A stretch of DNA of 64,000 nt from Oscillospiraceae bacterium (GCA_020025305.1 JAHHSG010000001.1:124001-188000), one strand, 5' to 3'; positions 8,326 to 17,729 are shown, numbered from the stretch's first letter. The notes: generated by a model not told the origin, from the letters alone. Program-made: numbers and translations.

Positions 8326-8796
8326 TTAATAGCTGCGATTCTTCTCTCGCATCGCACGATCCATTTCCCGCTTGGCATCCCGGGCGGCAACGGCTTCGCG
8401 CTTATCGTATGTCTTTTTGCCCTTACAAAGACCCAGCTCCACTTTTACCCGTGCATTCTTAAAATAGAGGGATAGGGGAATGAGCGCATAGCCATCCTGC
8501 TTTTGCAGATCATGGAGTTTGCGGATTTCCCGCTTATGCATCAAAAGACGCTTAGGTCGATCCGGGTCACGATTGAAGATATTGCCCTGCTCATAGGGGG
8601 AGATATGCATCTGGTAGGCGTAGATTTCGCCGTCCTTAGCCACGCAGAAGGAATCCTTCAGATTGGCGCGGCCGCCCCGGATGGATTTGACCTCCGTTCC
8701 GGCTAACTCAATACCCGCCTCGTAGCGCTCCTCCACAAAATAGTCATGGAATGCCTTGCGGTTCTGCACAGCCGTTTTGGTGCCCTTCTTATCCAT
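8326..8796 (-). CDS. smpB: SsrA-binding protein SmpB
   Basis: A 156-residue basic protein. AFHDYFVEERYEAGIELAGT, the EVKSIRGGRANLKDSF segment and a Lys/Arg-rich tail ending REKNRSY are diagnostic of SmpB, which carries tmRNA into the A site of stalled ribosomes; the tail reads the empty mRNA channel. The start at 8796 is chosen because AGGAGG precedes it by 7 bases; an upstream in-frame ATG at 8814 overlaps that ribosome site. Confidence 0.95.
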   Translation of the reverse strand: MDKKGTKTAVQNRKAFHDYFVEERYEAGIELAGTEVKSIRGGRANLKDSFCVAKDGEIYAYQMHISPYEQGNIFNRDPDRPKRLLMHKREIRKLHDLQKQDGYALIPLSLYFKNARVKVELGLCKGKKTYDKREAVAARDAKREMDRAMREKNRSY

Positions 8797-8839
8797 GGAG
8801 AAGCCTCCTTTCATAGCTGGTCACAGATTTTTATAATGT

Positions 8840-8868
8840 ATCATATCACACATTGATGGGATGCGCAA
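8840..8868 (-). promoter_or_regulatory. Promoter for smpB
   Basis: TTGCGC, 17-base spacer, TATGAT on the minus strand; about 45 bases upstream of the chosen smpB start. Moderate match. Confidence 0.5.
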
Positions 8869-8912
8869 GTGAAAAACAGGGAGGATTTTTAGAAGGAGAC
8901 GGTGAGAAAACT

Positions 8913-8941
8913 TTGTTTTTTTATGGAGAGTATGGTATGAT
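8913..8941 (+). promoter_or_regulatory. Promoter for the Nudix gene
   Basis: TTGTTT, 17-base spacer, TATGAT with a TG extension (TGGTATGAT). It faces away from the smpB promoter in a shared intergenic region. Confidence 0.5.
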
Positions 8942-8968
8942 ATAAAGAACAGAAAGGCGGCGAAGACG

Positions 8969-9505
8969 ATGGATTTGACAGAAAAAATGTTAGAGAGGCA
9001 GGAAATATTTGACGGACACATTATTAAAGTACATTTGGATAAAGTGTCCCTGCCCAATGGAGAAACCGCTTTTCGGGAGATCGTAGATCATCCTGGTGGA
9101 GTGGGGATTCTGGCGATGGATGAGCATAACTGTGTACCCATGGTCACCCAGTACCGGTATGCATTTGGGCGCAATGTGCTGGAAATTCCTGCGGGTAAGC
9201 GGGAGGAGGGGGAGGATCCCTTTGTTACCGCTATGCGGGAATTGAAAGAGGAGGTGGGCGCTGTGGCGGAGGAGTGGATCCCCATGGGAAAGCTGCTGGC
9301 TTCCCCCGGCTGCTACAATGAGACGCTGTACCTCTATTTGGCCCGAGGACTGACGTTTGGAGATGTCCATCCGGATGAGGATGAATTTCTGGAGATGCAG
9401 CGTATTCCTTTTGGTGAGTTGGTACATCGCTGTATGGACGGTGAGATCGAGGATGCAAAGACAGTGGCGGCTGTACTGAAGGCAAAAGTCTTGTTGGATC
9501 TTTAA
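8969..9505 (+). CDS. Nudix hydrolase, ADP-ribose pyrophosphatase type
   Basis: A 178-residue protein with a complete Nudix box, GKREEGEDPFVTAMREL followed by KEEVGA, matching Gx5Ex7REUxEExGU, where the glutamates bind the catalytic metal. The SPGCYNETLYLYLARGL segment after the box is typical of ADP-sugar/ADP-ribose pyrophosphatases (NudF-like), which hydrolyse free ADP-ribose to AMP and ribose 5-phosphate. A single-gene unit with its own promoter and terminator. Exact substrate is inferred from the family. Confidence 0.88.
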   Translation: MDLTEKMLERQEIFDGHIIKVHLDKVSLPNGETAFREIVDHPGGVGILAMDEHNCVPMVTQYRYAFGRNVLEIPAGKREEGEDPFVTAMRELKEEVGAVAEEWIPMGKLLASPGCYNETLYLYLARGLTFGDVHPDEDEFLEMQRIPFGELVHRCMDGEIEDAKTVAAVLKAKVLLDL

Positions 9506-9524
9506 GTAAAATGTAGAAATGTTG

Positions 9525-9562
9525 GAGGGGAGCCGGTCTGCTTTTGCGGGCTGGCTCCCCTC
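9525..9562 (+). terminator. Terminator after the Nudix gene
   Basis: GAGGGGAGCC and GGCTCCCCTC form a perfect 10-bp stem with an 18-base loop, followed by ATTT. Weak T-tract. Confidence 0.65.
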
Positions 9563-9707
9563 ATTTGAGCACCGGCTGAGATCATGCGATGCACAGGGAG
9601 AAAAAAGAAGCAAAATGAGTTGACGGAATATCGATAGTTCTTTGGCTAAAATGAAGAAAAACGCAGAAATGTGTCACTTTTTACCAAGATAGGGAACGGT
9701 GGTATGA

Positions 9708-9736
9708 TTGACAAGAAAACATGGAATAAGTATAAT
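9708..9736 (+). promoter_or_regulatory. Consensus sigma-A promoter of the polysaccharide region
   Basis: TTGACA, exactly 17 bases, TATAAT: a full-consensus promoter. It gives a leader of roughly 190 bases before the first glycosyltransferase. The leader has no convincing gene or terminator; the intergenic stretch 9563-9707 shows nothing else. Confidence 0.85.
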
Positions 9737-9933
9737 ATACTCTATCTACACATTTTTATTTATGAAAAAAGAGGATACCATAAGACAAATTGTATGATGG
9801 TAAGTGGCTGTTTTTTTTCGCCAAACAGGGCGGAGATTACCTGGGAAAAGCGGATGCTGCAAGAGATAGAAGGATACATATGGCAACCGGTACAGAGATT
9901 CTTGTCAACAGCCTATCGTAAGGAGGACCTCCA

Positions 9934-10965
9934 TTGAGTATAGAAACCGTTTCTCTCTGCGTAGTCGCATTGAACGAAGAGAGATTTCTGCCGAATCTGC
10001 TGCGCGATCTGTACGCACAGACATATGCGCATGATAAGACAGAAATCGTTCTGATTGACAGCGGATCTACCGACGCTACCAGAGAAATCATGGAGACATT
10101 CAAAACCACCCATGAGGGGGAGTACCAGTCCATTCAGGTGCTGGACAATCCCGGGAGGATTCAGGCTTCCGGGTGGAACGTAGCGATTCGGAATTTTCGG
10201 AGCGATGTGCTGATCCGCATTGATGCCCACACCCATATTCCGGCGGATTTTACGCGCCTGAATATGGAAAACCTTGCCGGCGGCGAATATGTGTCCGGAG
10301 GAAAGAGACCCTGCTTGATAGAGCACGAGACGCCATGGGCCAAGACATTGCTGGAGACGGAAAACTCCCTTTTCGGGAGCAGCATCAGCACCAGCCGCCG
10401 CAGCGAAGCAAAGCAGTATGTTAAGAGCCTGTTCCATGGGGCCTACCGCAGAGAGGTATTTGAAAAAGCGGGACTATTTAATGAAAGCCTGCTGCGCACA
10501 GAGGACAATGAGATGCACTACCGCATCCGGCAGTGTGGCTATCAGATCTGCTATGATCCGAAGATTCTGTCCTATCAGTACGCAAGGAGCAATCTTAAAA
10601 GAATGATCCGACAGAAATACGCCAATGGTTACTGGATCGGATTGACACTGGGCGTTTGTCCGGGGTGCATTTCCCTATATCATCTGGTGCCGGGGATGTT
10701 TGTGGCAGCCATTCTGGTGACAACGCTGCTGGCTGTGCTGGGACACCCGCTGTTGATGGAATGTATGTGGGCTGCCTATGGTCTTTTTGTACTGACCGGT
10801 ATGGCTATCACAGCACTCTCCCGCCGAGCTACCCGCTATACTTTTTTGATGCCGATTCTCTTTTTGCTGCTCCATGTGAGTTATGGGGTCGGAACCATTG
10901 TGGGACTTGTAAAGATGCCTGCTTTTGCTAAAAAAGAGAAGCAGGCCAAGGCGGAAAAGCAATAA
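9934..10965 (+). CDS. Glycosyltransferase family 2, membrane-anchored (ExoA-like)
   Basis: A 343-residue GT2 enzyme. VSLCVVALNEERFLPNLL starts the GT-A fold, IVLIDSGSTDATREI binds the nucleotide, and RIDAHTHIP carries the DxH metal site typical of ExoA-type succinoglycan transferases. The C-terminal third has about three hydrophobic segments, so the enzyme is anchored at the inner face of the membrane. The start is a TTG, chosen because AGGAGG lies seven bases before it; no good ATG is available. First gene of the cluster. Sugar specificity cannot be read from sequence. Confidence 0.85.
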   Translation: MSIETVSLCVVALNEERFLPNLLRDLYAQTYAHDKTEIVLIDSGSTDATREIMETFKTTHEGEYQSIQVLDNPGRIQASGWNVAIRNFRSDVLIRIDAHTHIPADFTRLNMENLAGGEYVSGGKRPCLIEHETPWAKTLLETENSLFGSSISTSRRSEAKQYVKSLFHGAYRREVFEKAGLFNESLLRTEDNEMHYRIRQCGYQICYDPKILSYQYARSNLKRMIRQKYANGYWIGLTLGVCPGCISLYHLVPGMFVAAILVTTLLAVLGHPLLMECMWAAYGLFVLTGMAITALSRRATRYTFLMPILFLLLHVSYGVGTIVGLVKMPAFAKKEKQAKAEKQ

Positions 10966-10979
10966 AAAAGGAGCAGAGC

Positions 10980-11951
10980 GTGGATAAAGTTTCGATTATC
11001 GTTCCTGTATATAATGTGGCGCCCTATCTCGCCCGCACCGTACAGGCAGTTTTGGAACAGACATATGAAAATTGGGAGCTGTTATTGGTGGATGATGGCT
11101 CACAGGATGACAGCAGCCGTGTCATGGAGCGCTTGCAAAAAGAGGATTCCAGAGTGCAGTGCTTTTATCAAGCATGCAACAGCGGCGTTTCAGCGGCACG
11201 CAACCGCGGCATAGAGGAGGCCTCCGGTGATTGGATTTGCTTTTGTGACGGGGATGACTGGTATGAGCCGGATTTCCTGACGAAAATGCTGCAGTGTGCC
11301 AAGGAGGAAGGCGCCGACTATATCCTCTGTGATTATCAAGTGGTTTCCGATGGAAAGAAACCAATGTGCGCCGGTTCGGTAGACGGATTGACCACGGGCT
11401 GTGATCCTAAACGGGTGATTGCCTGCGGTCCTCTTTCATCCTGCACGCATCTTTTCCACAGAACACTGTTTGAGAAATCCGGTGTTCGCTATCCTGTGGG
11501 GTGCAAGCAATATGAGGAGATGCCGGTGGTACCGGTGCTGGCTAAGTATGCCTCTAAAATTGGCGTCGTGCATGAGGCACTTTATAACTACTATCAGCGA
11601 GGCAACGGAACCTCTGCCTCCAATATGGCGGAGAGATACGTGGAGAATTTTCAGGCAGCCTATGCGCAAATGGCGCAGGCGTTAGGAGCGGGCTATGAAG
11701 AAGAGCTGGTCTACCATGCCATTTATGCCCTCCCCTATGGTGAAATTTTGACGCTCTGCAAGCAGGGGGCTGCCCGCAAGACGATTCTGGCCCGCATTTG
11801 TGCCTATGAAAAGGAATACCCGGGCTATTGGAAAAATTCTTATTTGAAATACATGGGGCGGGCCAAGCGGTTGTTCCTGTGGGCGGAGAGAAAACGGATG
11901 GTTTGGCCGCTGCGGGCATTTGCAGCGCTGCACAGCCGCTGTGTTGGATAA
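10980..11951 (+). CDS. Glycosyltransferase family 2
   Basis: A 323-residue soluble GT2 protein with VSIIVPVYNVAPYLARTV at the N-terminus, LLVDDGSQDDSS (nucleotide-binding Asp pair) and FCDGDDWYEPDF (DxD metal site). GTG start behind AAAAAGGAG, 14 bases after the previous gene. Likely adds one sugar to the repeat unit of the polysaccharide on undecaprenyl diphosphate; donor and acceptor are unknown. Confidence 0.85.
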   Translation: MDKVSIIVPVYNVAPYLARTVQAVLEQTYENWELLLVDDGSQDDSSRVMERLQKEDSRVQCFYQACNSGVSAARNRGIEEASGDWICFCDGDDWYEPDFLTKMLQCAKEEGADYILCDYQVVSDGKKPMCAGSVDGLTTGCDPKRVIACGPLSSCTHLFHRTLFEKSGVRYPVGCKQYEEMPVVPVLAKYASKIGVVHEALYNYYQRGNGTSASNMAERYVENFQAAYAQMAQALGAGYEEELVYHAIYALPYGEILTLCKQGAARKTILARICAYEKEYPGYWKNSYLKYMGRAKRLFLWAERKRMVWPLRAFAALHSRCVG

Positions 11952-11967
11952 AACGGGAGGTGTCAGA

Positions 11968-12960
11968 GTGAAGATCAGCATCATTATTCCTGTTTTTAAT
12001 GTAAAAGAATATCTGAAAGATTGTGTGGACTCGGCACTGAAAGTGCATGCAGAGAAGGAAATTCTCCTAATCGATGACGGCTCTACCGATGGCAGCGGTG
12101 AGCTGTGCGATGCGCTGTGTGAAGCACATGAGGAAGTAGTGGCAGTCCACCAGAAAAACGGGGGGCTGTCTGCCGCCAGAAATACAGGAATCCGCCGCAG
12201 TACCGGAGATTTTCTGATGTTTCTGGACGCCGATGATTTTATCGATCCGGCGGAAACGGATGCGATGGTGCATGGCCTGCTGCCGGAGACGCAGGTGGCT
12301 ATGGGCCTTTACAAAAACTACTATGCTGCGCAGGAGAAATCCGAGCCGGAATCCTGCGAGGCATTTTTGCAGATTTCCGGCATGGTTCCTATGGAACAGT
12401 TTTTGCAGGCGATTCCTGCCGACGGGCAATCCTGCTATATGATTGCCTGCCGCTTTTGGCTTCGCCGGGAGTTCTTACTGGAACATGCGCTTTTTTTCCT
12501 GCCGGGGATCTATCACGAAGATGAGGAGTGGACGCATCGGCTGTTATGTGCCGCACAGTCGATCCAGGTATTCCATCAGTATTTCTATTACTACCGGCAG
12601 GCCAGAGAGGGCGCCATCACGTCCTCTGTGACCAGCAAGCACCTCAAAGACGGATTTCAGATTATCGAACGGACAGAACGATTGATGTCCCTGTCGGAAG
12701 ATCCGGCACGTACACGCTACCTGCGGCAGCGCGTCGCCAATATTTATATGAACAGCATGATCCATGTGTACTGTTTGCCTGCTCAGGAACGGGAAGGAAT
12801 CCTGCGGCAATTAAAAGAGTATCAGAAACTCTGCATCCCGTACTTACCGGGAAAAGTGGGAAAGGCAGCAGGTCTTTGCGTCCGTTTGGTGGGATTGCAC
12901 TTGACCTGCCGTTTTCTGCACAAGGCGTGGCGGCTGAAAAAGAGAGAAGGCAAAGAATGA
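11968..12960 (+). CDS. Glycosyltransferase family 2
   Basis: A 330-residue GT2 protein: ISIIIPVFNVKEYLKDCV, LLIDDGSTDGSG and FLDADDFIDPAE are the three conserved blocks. The GTG at 11968, preceded by GGGAGG, is preferred over an in-frame ATG further upstream inside the previous gene. It overlaps the next gene by ATGA, so it is coupled to the polymerase. Confidence 0.84.
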   Translation: MKISIIIPVFNVKEYLKDCVDSALKVHAEKEILLIDDGSTDGSGELCDALCEAHEEVVAVHQKNGGLSAARNTGIRRSTGDFLMFLDADDFIDPAETDAMVHGLLPETQVAMGLYKNYYAAQEKSEPESCEAFLQISGMVPMEQFLQAIPADGQSCYMIACRFWLRREFLLEHALFFLPGIYHEDEEWTHRLLCAAQSIQVFHQYFYYYRQAREGAITSSVTSKHLKDGFQIIERTERLMSLSEDPARTRYLRQRVANIYMNSMIHVYCLPAQEREGILRQLKEYQKLCIPYLPGKVGKAAGLCVRLVGLHLTCRFLHKAWRLKKREGKE

Positions 12961-14486
12961 AATTTTTTGGGAAAACAACAGCGCAAATCGATACATGGGT
13001 GCAGGCTCATGCACTAACGAGGATACTGACCTCCCATGTATGGCTGGCGTTTTTTTACGGGACCTTTTTGTTCCTCTATGAAATCATTATTTTGCGGGAA
13101 ATAGTGCCGGTGGTGCACCCGCTGCTCATTGCTTGGGCAGGCGCTTTGATCTTTTATGATCTGGTGGTGCGAAAGTACTGGCAGCGGGTGCCTTATTGGA
13201 AGGTGCTGACTGTCTTTGCGGTGATATGCCTCATTAGTGCATTTATGAACCGTGAGGGCGGTATCGTGGGGAATTTGAAATCCTTCATCATGCTCATGCT
13301 GCCGCTGGGGGTTTTCTATCCCCTCTGTTTGATAGAAAAGAAGGAGAACCGTGAACGGGCCTTTCTGCGTGCGCTGCTGGGCGGGGCGATCGTCATATTT
13401 ATCGCCTCCTGCGTTGCGCTGGTACTGTTTTTGATTCGCTATAGTCGGGTTATTACCTACCAAGGGATCACCGGAGTGATCGGTTATCGATATTATCTGC
13501 CAAAGGATCCCACCTCCGGACTGCTGCTTTTTGGCATCTATAAAGATACCAACCATGCCGCAATCTATGCTTTGATTTTTGCTGTATACAGTCTCTTTGG
13601 CATGATGGTATGCCGCAAGGGCGAGTTCGGGAAAAAATGGCAGAATAAATGGGGCTCTGTATTTTTTACTTGCAACCTGATCGTGCAGATGCTCTATTTC
13701 CCTCTGGCAAACTCCAGAGGCGGCTGGCTTGGCTTGATATTTTCGTTGACGGCAGTGCTGTTCCTTTTCATCTACGGAAAAAAATTCTGCAAGATGCAGC
13801 CGGTACTGCGGTGTGTGGCAGCACTTCTGATTGCGACGAGCTGCACATTCCTTGTGTGTAGTGTCGCCGTGGCAGGGAGAACGGCCATGTCCCATGCCTC
13901 TGTAGTCATTGGAGAAAGTGTGGGGGCGGAAATTTCCGGAGGTCAAAAACCGTCTGGGGGAAAATTGCCGAAACAGGACGACAGCTTTGCAAAGAAGGAT
14001 TCTTTTGAAGGCGCAGGACGGATCGACATCTGGAAGCAGACGCTGCAGTTGGTTTCCTGCAGACCTCTCTGGGGGATAGGGCCTAATCATACCTATTTTT
14101 CGCAAAAATATGACTTGGCACCATATACCATTGGAGCGGGAAAGGCTGTACATAACAGCTATTTACATCTGATGCTCAATGATGGTATTCCGGCATTTGC
14201 AACGATGATGCTTTTCTGTCTGCTGTGCTGCGTGAGCGTAGGAAGAGCCTGCTGGAAGCGAGGAAAGAAGCTGCCGGTTTCTTTCTATATGGTCACTGTT
14301 ATGGCTGCGCTGGTTGCCTGCGGGGCCATGTTCCTCAGCTGCATTTTTACGGATACAACGGCGATGTATTTTCTGCTGCTCAGTGCCATGGGCTATTTGA
14401 TGGCGGTATGCAGAGAAGTGAACGTGAAGGAAAAAGCAGCAGCGATGGAAGATGGCTCCATCAAGCGGGAGGGAGGCGAAGCATGA
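12957..14486 (+). CDS. O-antigen polymerase/ligase-like membrane protein (Wzy type)
   Basis: A 509-residue protein with about ten to twelve membrane helices. The large loop and C-terminal region carry the O-antigen ligase/polymerase pattern: NSRGGWLGLIFSLTAV, then GRIDIWKQTLQLVSCRPLWG and HNSYLHLMLNDG, as in the Wzy_C/WaaL family (His near the membrane edge). It probably joins lipid-linked repeat units outside the membrane. The start at 12957 overlaps the GT gene stop (ATGA). Confidence 0.8.
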   Translation: MKFFGKTTAQIDTWVQAHALTRILTSHVWLAFFYGTFLFLYEIIILREIVPVVHPLLIAWAGALIFYDLVVRKYWQRVPYWKVLTVFAVICLISAFMNREGGIVGNLKSFIMLMLPLGVFYPLCLIEKKENRERAFLRALLGGAIVIFIASCVALVLFLIRYSRVITYQGITGVIGYRYYLPKDPTSGLLLFGIYKDTNHAAIYALIFAVYSLFGMMVCRKGEFGKKWQNKWGSVFFTCNLIVQMLYFPLANSRGGWLGLIFSLTAVLFLFIYGKKFCKMQPVLRCVAALLIATSCTFLVCSVAVAGRTAMSHASVVIGESVGAEISGGQKPSGGKLPKQDDSFAKKDSFEGAGRIDIWKQTLQLVSCRPLWGIGPNHTYFSQKYDLAPYTIGAGKAVHNSYLHLMLNDGIPAFATMMLFCLLCCVSVGRACWKRGKKLPVSFYMVTVMAALVACGAMFLSCIFTDTTAMYFLLLSAMGYLMAVCREVNVKEKAAAMEDGSIKREGGEA

Positions 14487-15631
14487 AGCAGATAATAACC
14501 TGGCTGAAGGTTGGAATGATTCGTGCCTTTATGCTTCTTTGCCGTGTTTGTAAGATAGACCGCAACAAGGTTGCGATGGTGAGCTATTATGGAAAAGGAT
14601 TCGGCGATAACGGAAAAGGGATTGCGCTGCAGCTGCTGAAAACAAATCCGAAGCTGGATATTGTCTGGATTGCTGCTGACCCGGAAAGCGCTGCGGTCCC
14701 TGCGCCGATGCGCTGTGTAGGCTATCGGTCATGGCGGGGCTACTGGGAATTGGCTACCGCTGCCGTATGGATTGATAATTCCCGTAAATCTCTGGGAATC
14801 ATTAAGCGAAAAGGGCAGTTCTACATCCAGACATGGCATGGTATGGTGGCACTCAAGAGAATTGAAAAGGATGCAGCAGAGCATCTCAGCGTGGACTATG
14901 TGCGCGGCGCCAAGCACGATTCTGCCATGGCGGATCTGATCCTGTCCGGATGCGGCTTTTTCACAAAGCTGTGCCGGCGCGCGTTCTGGTATGACGGGGA
15001 AATTCTGGAGTGCGGCTCACCGCGGCTGGACGTTCTCTTTCAGCAGACGCCGGAAAAGCAGCAGCGGGTAAAGGAGATGCTGGGCATTCCGGCAGATAAG
15101 AAAGTTTTGCTGTATGCACCTACCTTCCGAGCTGGTGGGGAGACAGACTGTTATATCCGTGATTATCAGCAGCTTCTCGATGTGCTGAAGCAGAAAACCG
15201 GAGAGGACTGGGTGGCTGCGGTGCGTCTGCACCCGAATGTGGCGGGTCAGTCAGGGTTTATCACCTACTCTGAGACGGTCATCAATGCCACGGACTATCC
15301 CGATCTCTATGAATTGATCCCGGCGGCGGATCTGGTGATTTCCGACTACTCCAGCTTGATGTTTGATGCCGGTCTCATTTATAAGCCCGTATTCCTCTAC
15401 GCAACCGATATTGCAGACTATTGTGCGGATAGAAATTTCTATTTTGACATCGAAAAGCTGCCGTTCCCCCTTGCCCATGATGAAGGTGAGCTGCTGCGAA
15501 ATCTTACAGCATTTGAGGAAGAACCTTACCGGGAGCAGTTAGAAAAGTTCAATGCTTCGGTAGAGTACTATGAAAATGGAACGGCATCTGAGATGGTGGC
15601 AAATAGAATTGTGGAAGTGCTGAGTCAATGA
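14483..15631 (+). CDS. CDP-glycerol glycerophosphotransferase family protein (TagB/TagF-like)
   Basis: A 382-residue protein with the hallmarks of the CDP-glycerol:poly(glycerophosphate) transferase family: IQTWHGMVALKRIEKD, the C-terminal GSPRLDVLF and SDYSSLMFDAGLIYKPVFLY with the catalytic-site Asp/Ser run. It would transfer glycerol phosphate from CDP-glycerol to a sugar or polymer. The CDP-glycerol-making enzyme TagD is encoded two genes downstream, which supports this donor. ATGA overlaps join it to both neighbours, so it is tightly coupled in the operon. Confidence 0.85.
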   Translation: MKQIITWLKVGMIRAFMLLCRVCKIDRNKVAMVSYYGKGFGDNGKGIALQLLKTNPKLDIVWIAADPESAAVPAPMRCVGYRSWRGYWELATAAVWIDNSRKSLGIIKRKGQFYIQTWHGMVALKRIEKDAAEHLSVDYVRGAKHDSAMADLILSGCGFFTKLCRRAFWYDGEILECGSPRLDVLFQQTPEKQQRVKEMLGIPADKKVLLYAPTFRAGGETDCYIRDYQQLLDVLKQKTGEDWVAAVRLHPNVAGQSGFITYSETVINATDYPDLYELIPAADLVISDYSSLMFDAGLIYKPVFLYATDIADYCADRNFYFDIEKLPFPLAHDEGELLRNLTAFEEEPYREQLEKFNASVEYYENGTASEMVANRIVEVLSQ

Positions 15632-16878
15632 AAGATCATAAACAAGGAGTGCTGTTCAAGAATACGATCATGCTGTATATCTTGACCTTCTCCAATTACT
15701 TTTTTAGTTTTATCACGGTTCCCTATCAGACCCGCGTTCTGGGAACCGTTATGTACGGCGAAATTGGCTTTGCCCAAGCCATGACGGTGTATATCCAGCT
15801 CGTGCTGGATTTTGGCTTTATTCTCTCCTCTACGGAGGATGTGGCGCGGCATCGTGACAATCCGAAAGAGTTGTCACGGATCATGTCGTCGGTGACAGTA
15901 TGCAAATTGCTGCTGGGCCTGCTTTCTTACGCTGTAGTGACAGGGCTCTGTCTCACCGTAGACAGATTCCGGGAGAATATGCTGCTGCACCAGCTGTTTT
16001 TCCTCTCTACATTTCTGAATTGCCTGCTGCCCGATTTCCTCTATCGAGGAATGGAGAAAATGTCGGCCATTACCTACCGTGCCGTGGGCATGAAGCTGTT
16101 CTTTACGGCGGCCATCTTTGTTCTATTGAAGGACAAGGAGCAGTGCTATTTGATTCCTCTGCTCAATTCTCTGGGGGCGCTCGGTGCCTGTGTATGGACC
16201 TATTATGATGTATATCGCCATCTGAACGTGAAATTCGTCAAGGTACATGGGGACTATATTTGGAAAACATTGCGGCGTTCCAGCAGCTATTTTGTTTCCA
16301 GAATCGCCTCTACGGTATATAGCGCAACCAATACAATGATTGTGGGCTTTCTCTATCCCACAGGCAGTGCGCTGGGACACTATACTTCCGCCGAAAAGCT
16401 GATGACAACGGCCAGAAGTGCCTTTTCTCCCATTGCGGACAGCCTTTATCCCTACATGGTGAAGAACAAGGACTATCGGCTGGTCAAGCGGATTTTGGCG
16501 ATTCTGATGCCTATCATCGTTGTGGGCTGTACGGTGGTTGCCGTTTTCGCAGAGGAGTTCTGCGGATTTTTGTTCGGACAGGAGTTTGCATCCTCCGGTG
16601 AGCTGCTGCGGCTTTTGATGCCTGCGGTGGTCGTGGCACTGCCCTGTTACATTTTTGGCTTTCCTATGCTCAGTCCTATGGGGCTGGGGAAATTTGCCAA
16701 TCTGTCTGTGGTTATTGCGGCTTTTTGGCATGCAGGCGTGATGCTGGTGCTGTATGCCTGCCACGCGCTGACGGTGAGAAACATCTGCATTGCAACCTCT
16801 GTGACGGAGACGTTGGTGCTGGTGATGCGGGTGAGTGTGGTTTTGCTGCATAAAAGAAAGTGCCGCAAAGAGCAATGA
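15628..16878 (+). CDS. Oligosaccharide flippase (Wzx/PST family)
   Basis: A 416-residue protein with about twelve predicted helices. The N-terminus, YILTFSNYFFSFITVPYQTR followed by VLGTVMYGEIGFAQA, is the classic start of RfbX/Wzx flippases that move undecaprenyl-diphosphate-linked repeat units across the membrane. It starts with an ATGA overlap. One of three such flippases in this window. Confidence 0.87.
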   Translation: MKDHKQGVLFKNTIMLYILTFSNYFFSFITVPYQTRVLGTVMYGEIGFAQAMTVYIQLVLDFGFILSSTEDVARHRDNPKELSRIMSSVTVCKLLLGLLSYAVVTGLCLTVDRFRENMLLHQLFFLSTFLNCLLPDFLYRGMEKMSAITYRAVGMKLFFTAAIFVLLKDKEQCYLIPLLNSLGALGACVWTYYDVYRHLNVKFVKVHGDYIWKTLRRSSSYFVSRIASTVYSATNTMIVGFLYPTGSALGHYTSAEKLMTTARSAFSPIADSLYPYMVKNKDYRLVKRILAILMPIIVVGCTVVAVFAEEFCGFLFGQEFASSGELLRLLMPAVVVALPCYIFGFPMLSPMGLGKFANLSVVIAAFWHAGVMLVLYACHALTVRNICIATSVTETLVLVMRVSVVLLHKRKCRKEQ

Positions 16879-16942
16879 TGCACGCAAGAGGCCCACGCTT
16901 TTGCCAAAGCGGTGCCTTTGCAATAAGAAGGGAGGAAGGATC

Positions 16943-17350
16943 ATGAAACGAGTGATCACGTATGGTACATTTGATTTGCTGCATTACGGTCATATTAATT
17001 TACTCAAGCGGGCTAAGGCGCTGGGGGATTATCTGGTGGTTGTTGTCTCTACGGACGAGTTTAACTGGAACGAGAAGAGAAAGAAATGCTATTTCTCCTA
17101 TGAGCAGCGCAAGGCGCTGGTGGAGGCCATCCGCTATGTGGATCTGGTGATCCCGGAGACGAGTTGGGAGCAGAAACGGACCGATGTCCATGAGTATCAC
17201 ATCGACACCTTTGTGATGGGGGACGATTGGAAGGGGAAGTTCGATTTTTTGAAGGAAGAGGGCGTTGAAGTCGTCTATCTCCCAAGAACGCCGGAGATCA
17301 GCACGACGCAAATCAAAACTGACCTGAAAATCGGTGCGGACAACCAGTGA
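16943..17350 (+). CDS. tagD: Glycerol-3-phosphate cytidylyltransferase
   Basis: A 135-residue nucleotidyltransferase. GTFDLLHYGHINLLKRAKAL contains the HxGH-type motif, and RTPEISTTQIK is the RTxGISTT-type motif that binds CTP. Length and motifs match TagD/TarD, which makes CDP-glycerol from CTP and glycerol 3-phosphate. The start has GGGAGGAAGG upstream. Last gene of the first block; it supplies the CDP-glycerol transferase encoded at 14483-15631. Confidence 0.93.
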   Translation: MKRVITYGTFDLLHYGHINLLKRAKALGDYLVVVVSTDEFNWNEKRKKCYFSYEQRKALVEAIRYVDLVIPETSWEQKRTDVHEYHIDTFVMGDDWKGKFDFLKEEGVEVVYLPRTPEISTTQIKTDLKIGADNQ

Positions 17351-17415
17351 AAAGTGTCGTCGGACAACCTCTGCGGAGAGATGGCAGAGCGTTCAGTGAG
17401 CGCGGATATGAAATC

Positions 17416-17454
17416 AAAACAGCGGACAGAGGATGTGGCTCTGCCCGCTGTTTT
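17416..17454 (+). terminator. Stem-loop ending the first polysaccharide block
   Basis: AAAACAGCGG and CCGCTGTTTT pair around an inner CAGAG/CTCTG stem, ending in TTTT. It lies 66 bases after tagD. The 380-base gap between tagD and the next gene otherwise holds only the two promoters listed below. Confidence 0.6.
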
Positions 17455-17562
17455 GGGGAAAGAAAAGGGTGCTCACGCCCCGCTGGTGCAGGCTCGCAGG
17501 GAGCGGACAAGGGAAAATTCTGGAAAATCATATATCCAAAAATAAAATGGAAAAATAAGCTA

Positions 17563-17637
17563 TGGACACGAAAGTTGCCAGATGCTATAATTTGTTGAGA
17601 TATATTTCTTACTCGTGTTTTATGCGCTTGCTATAAT
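17563..17637 (+). promoter_or_regulatory. Two tandem promoters of the second polysaccharide block
   Basis: P1 is TGGACA, 17 bases, TATAAT (17586-17591). P2, 46 bases on, has TTACTC, 17 bases, TATAAT (17632-17637). Both -10 boxes are extended (TGCTATAAT). They lie 95-140 bases before the EpsG-like gene and make the second block an independent transcription unit. Confidence 0.7.
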
Positions 17638-17729
17638 ACAGACGTGAGATCCGTTGCGCGCTTTGCACAACGACTATACTGCTGCACGAAATTGCCAAGC
17701 TTTTTGAAAAGGCAAAGGGGGAAAGATCT

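Noticed and set aside
9671..9937. An 88-codon frame before the first glycosyltransferase
   Set aside because: It begins upstream of a full-consensus promoter, spans its -10 box, lacks a ribosome site and has no recognisable sequence.
13014..14153. A 379-codon minus-strand frame opposite the polymerase gene
   Set aside because: Antisense to a coupled gene in a continuous operon; no family signs.
17354..17545. A 63-codon frame between tagD and the EpsG-like gene
   Set aside because: It spans the terminator stem-loop and has no ribosome site.
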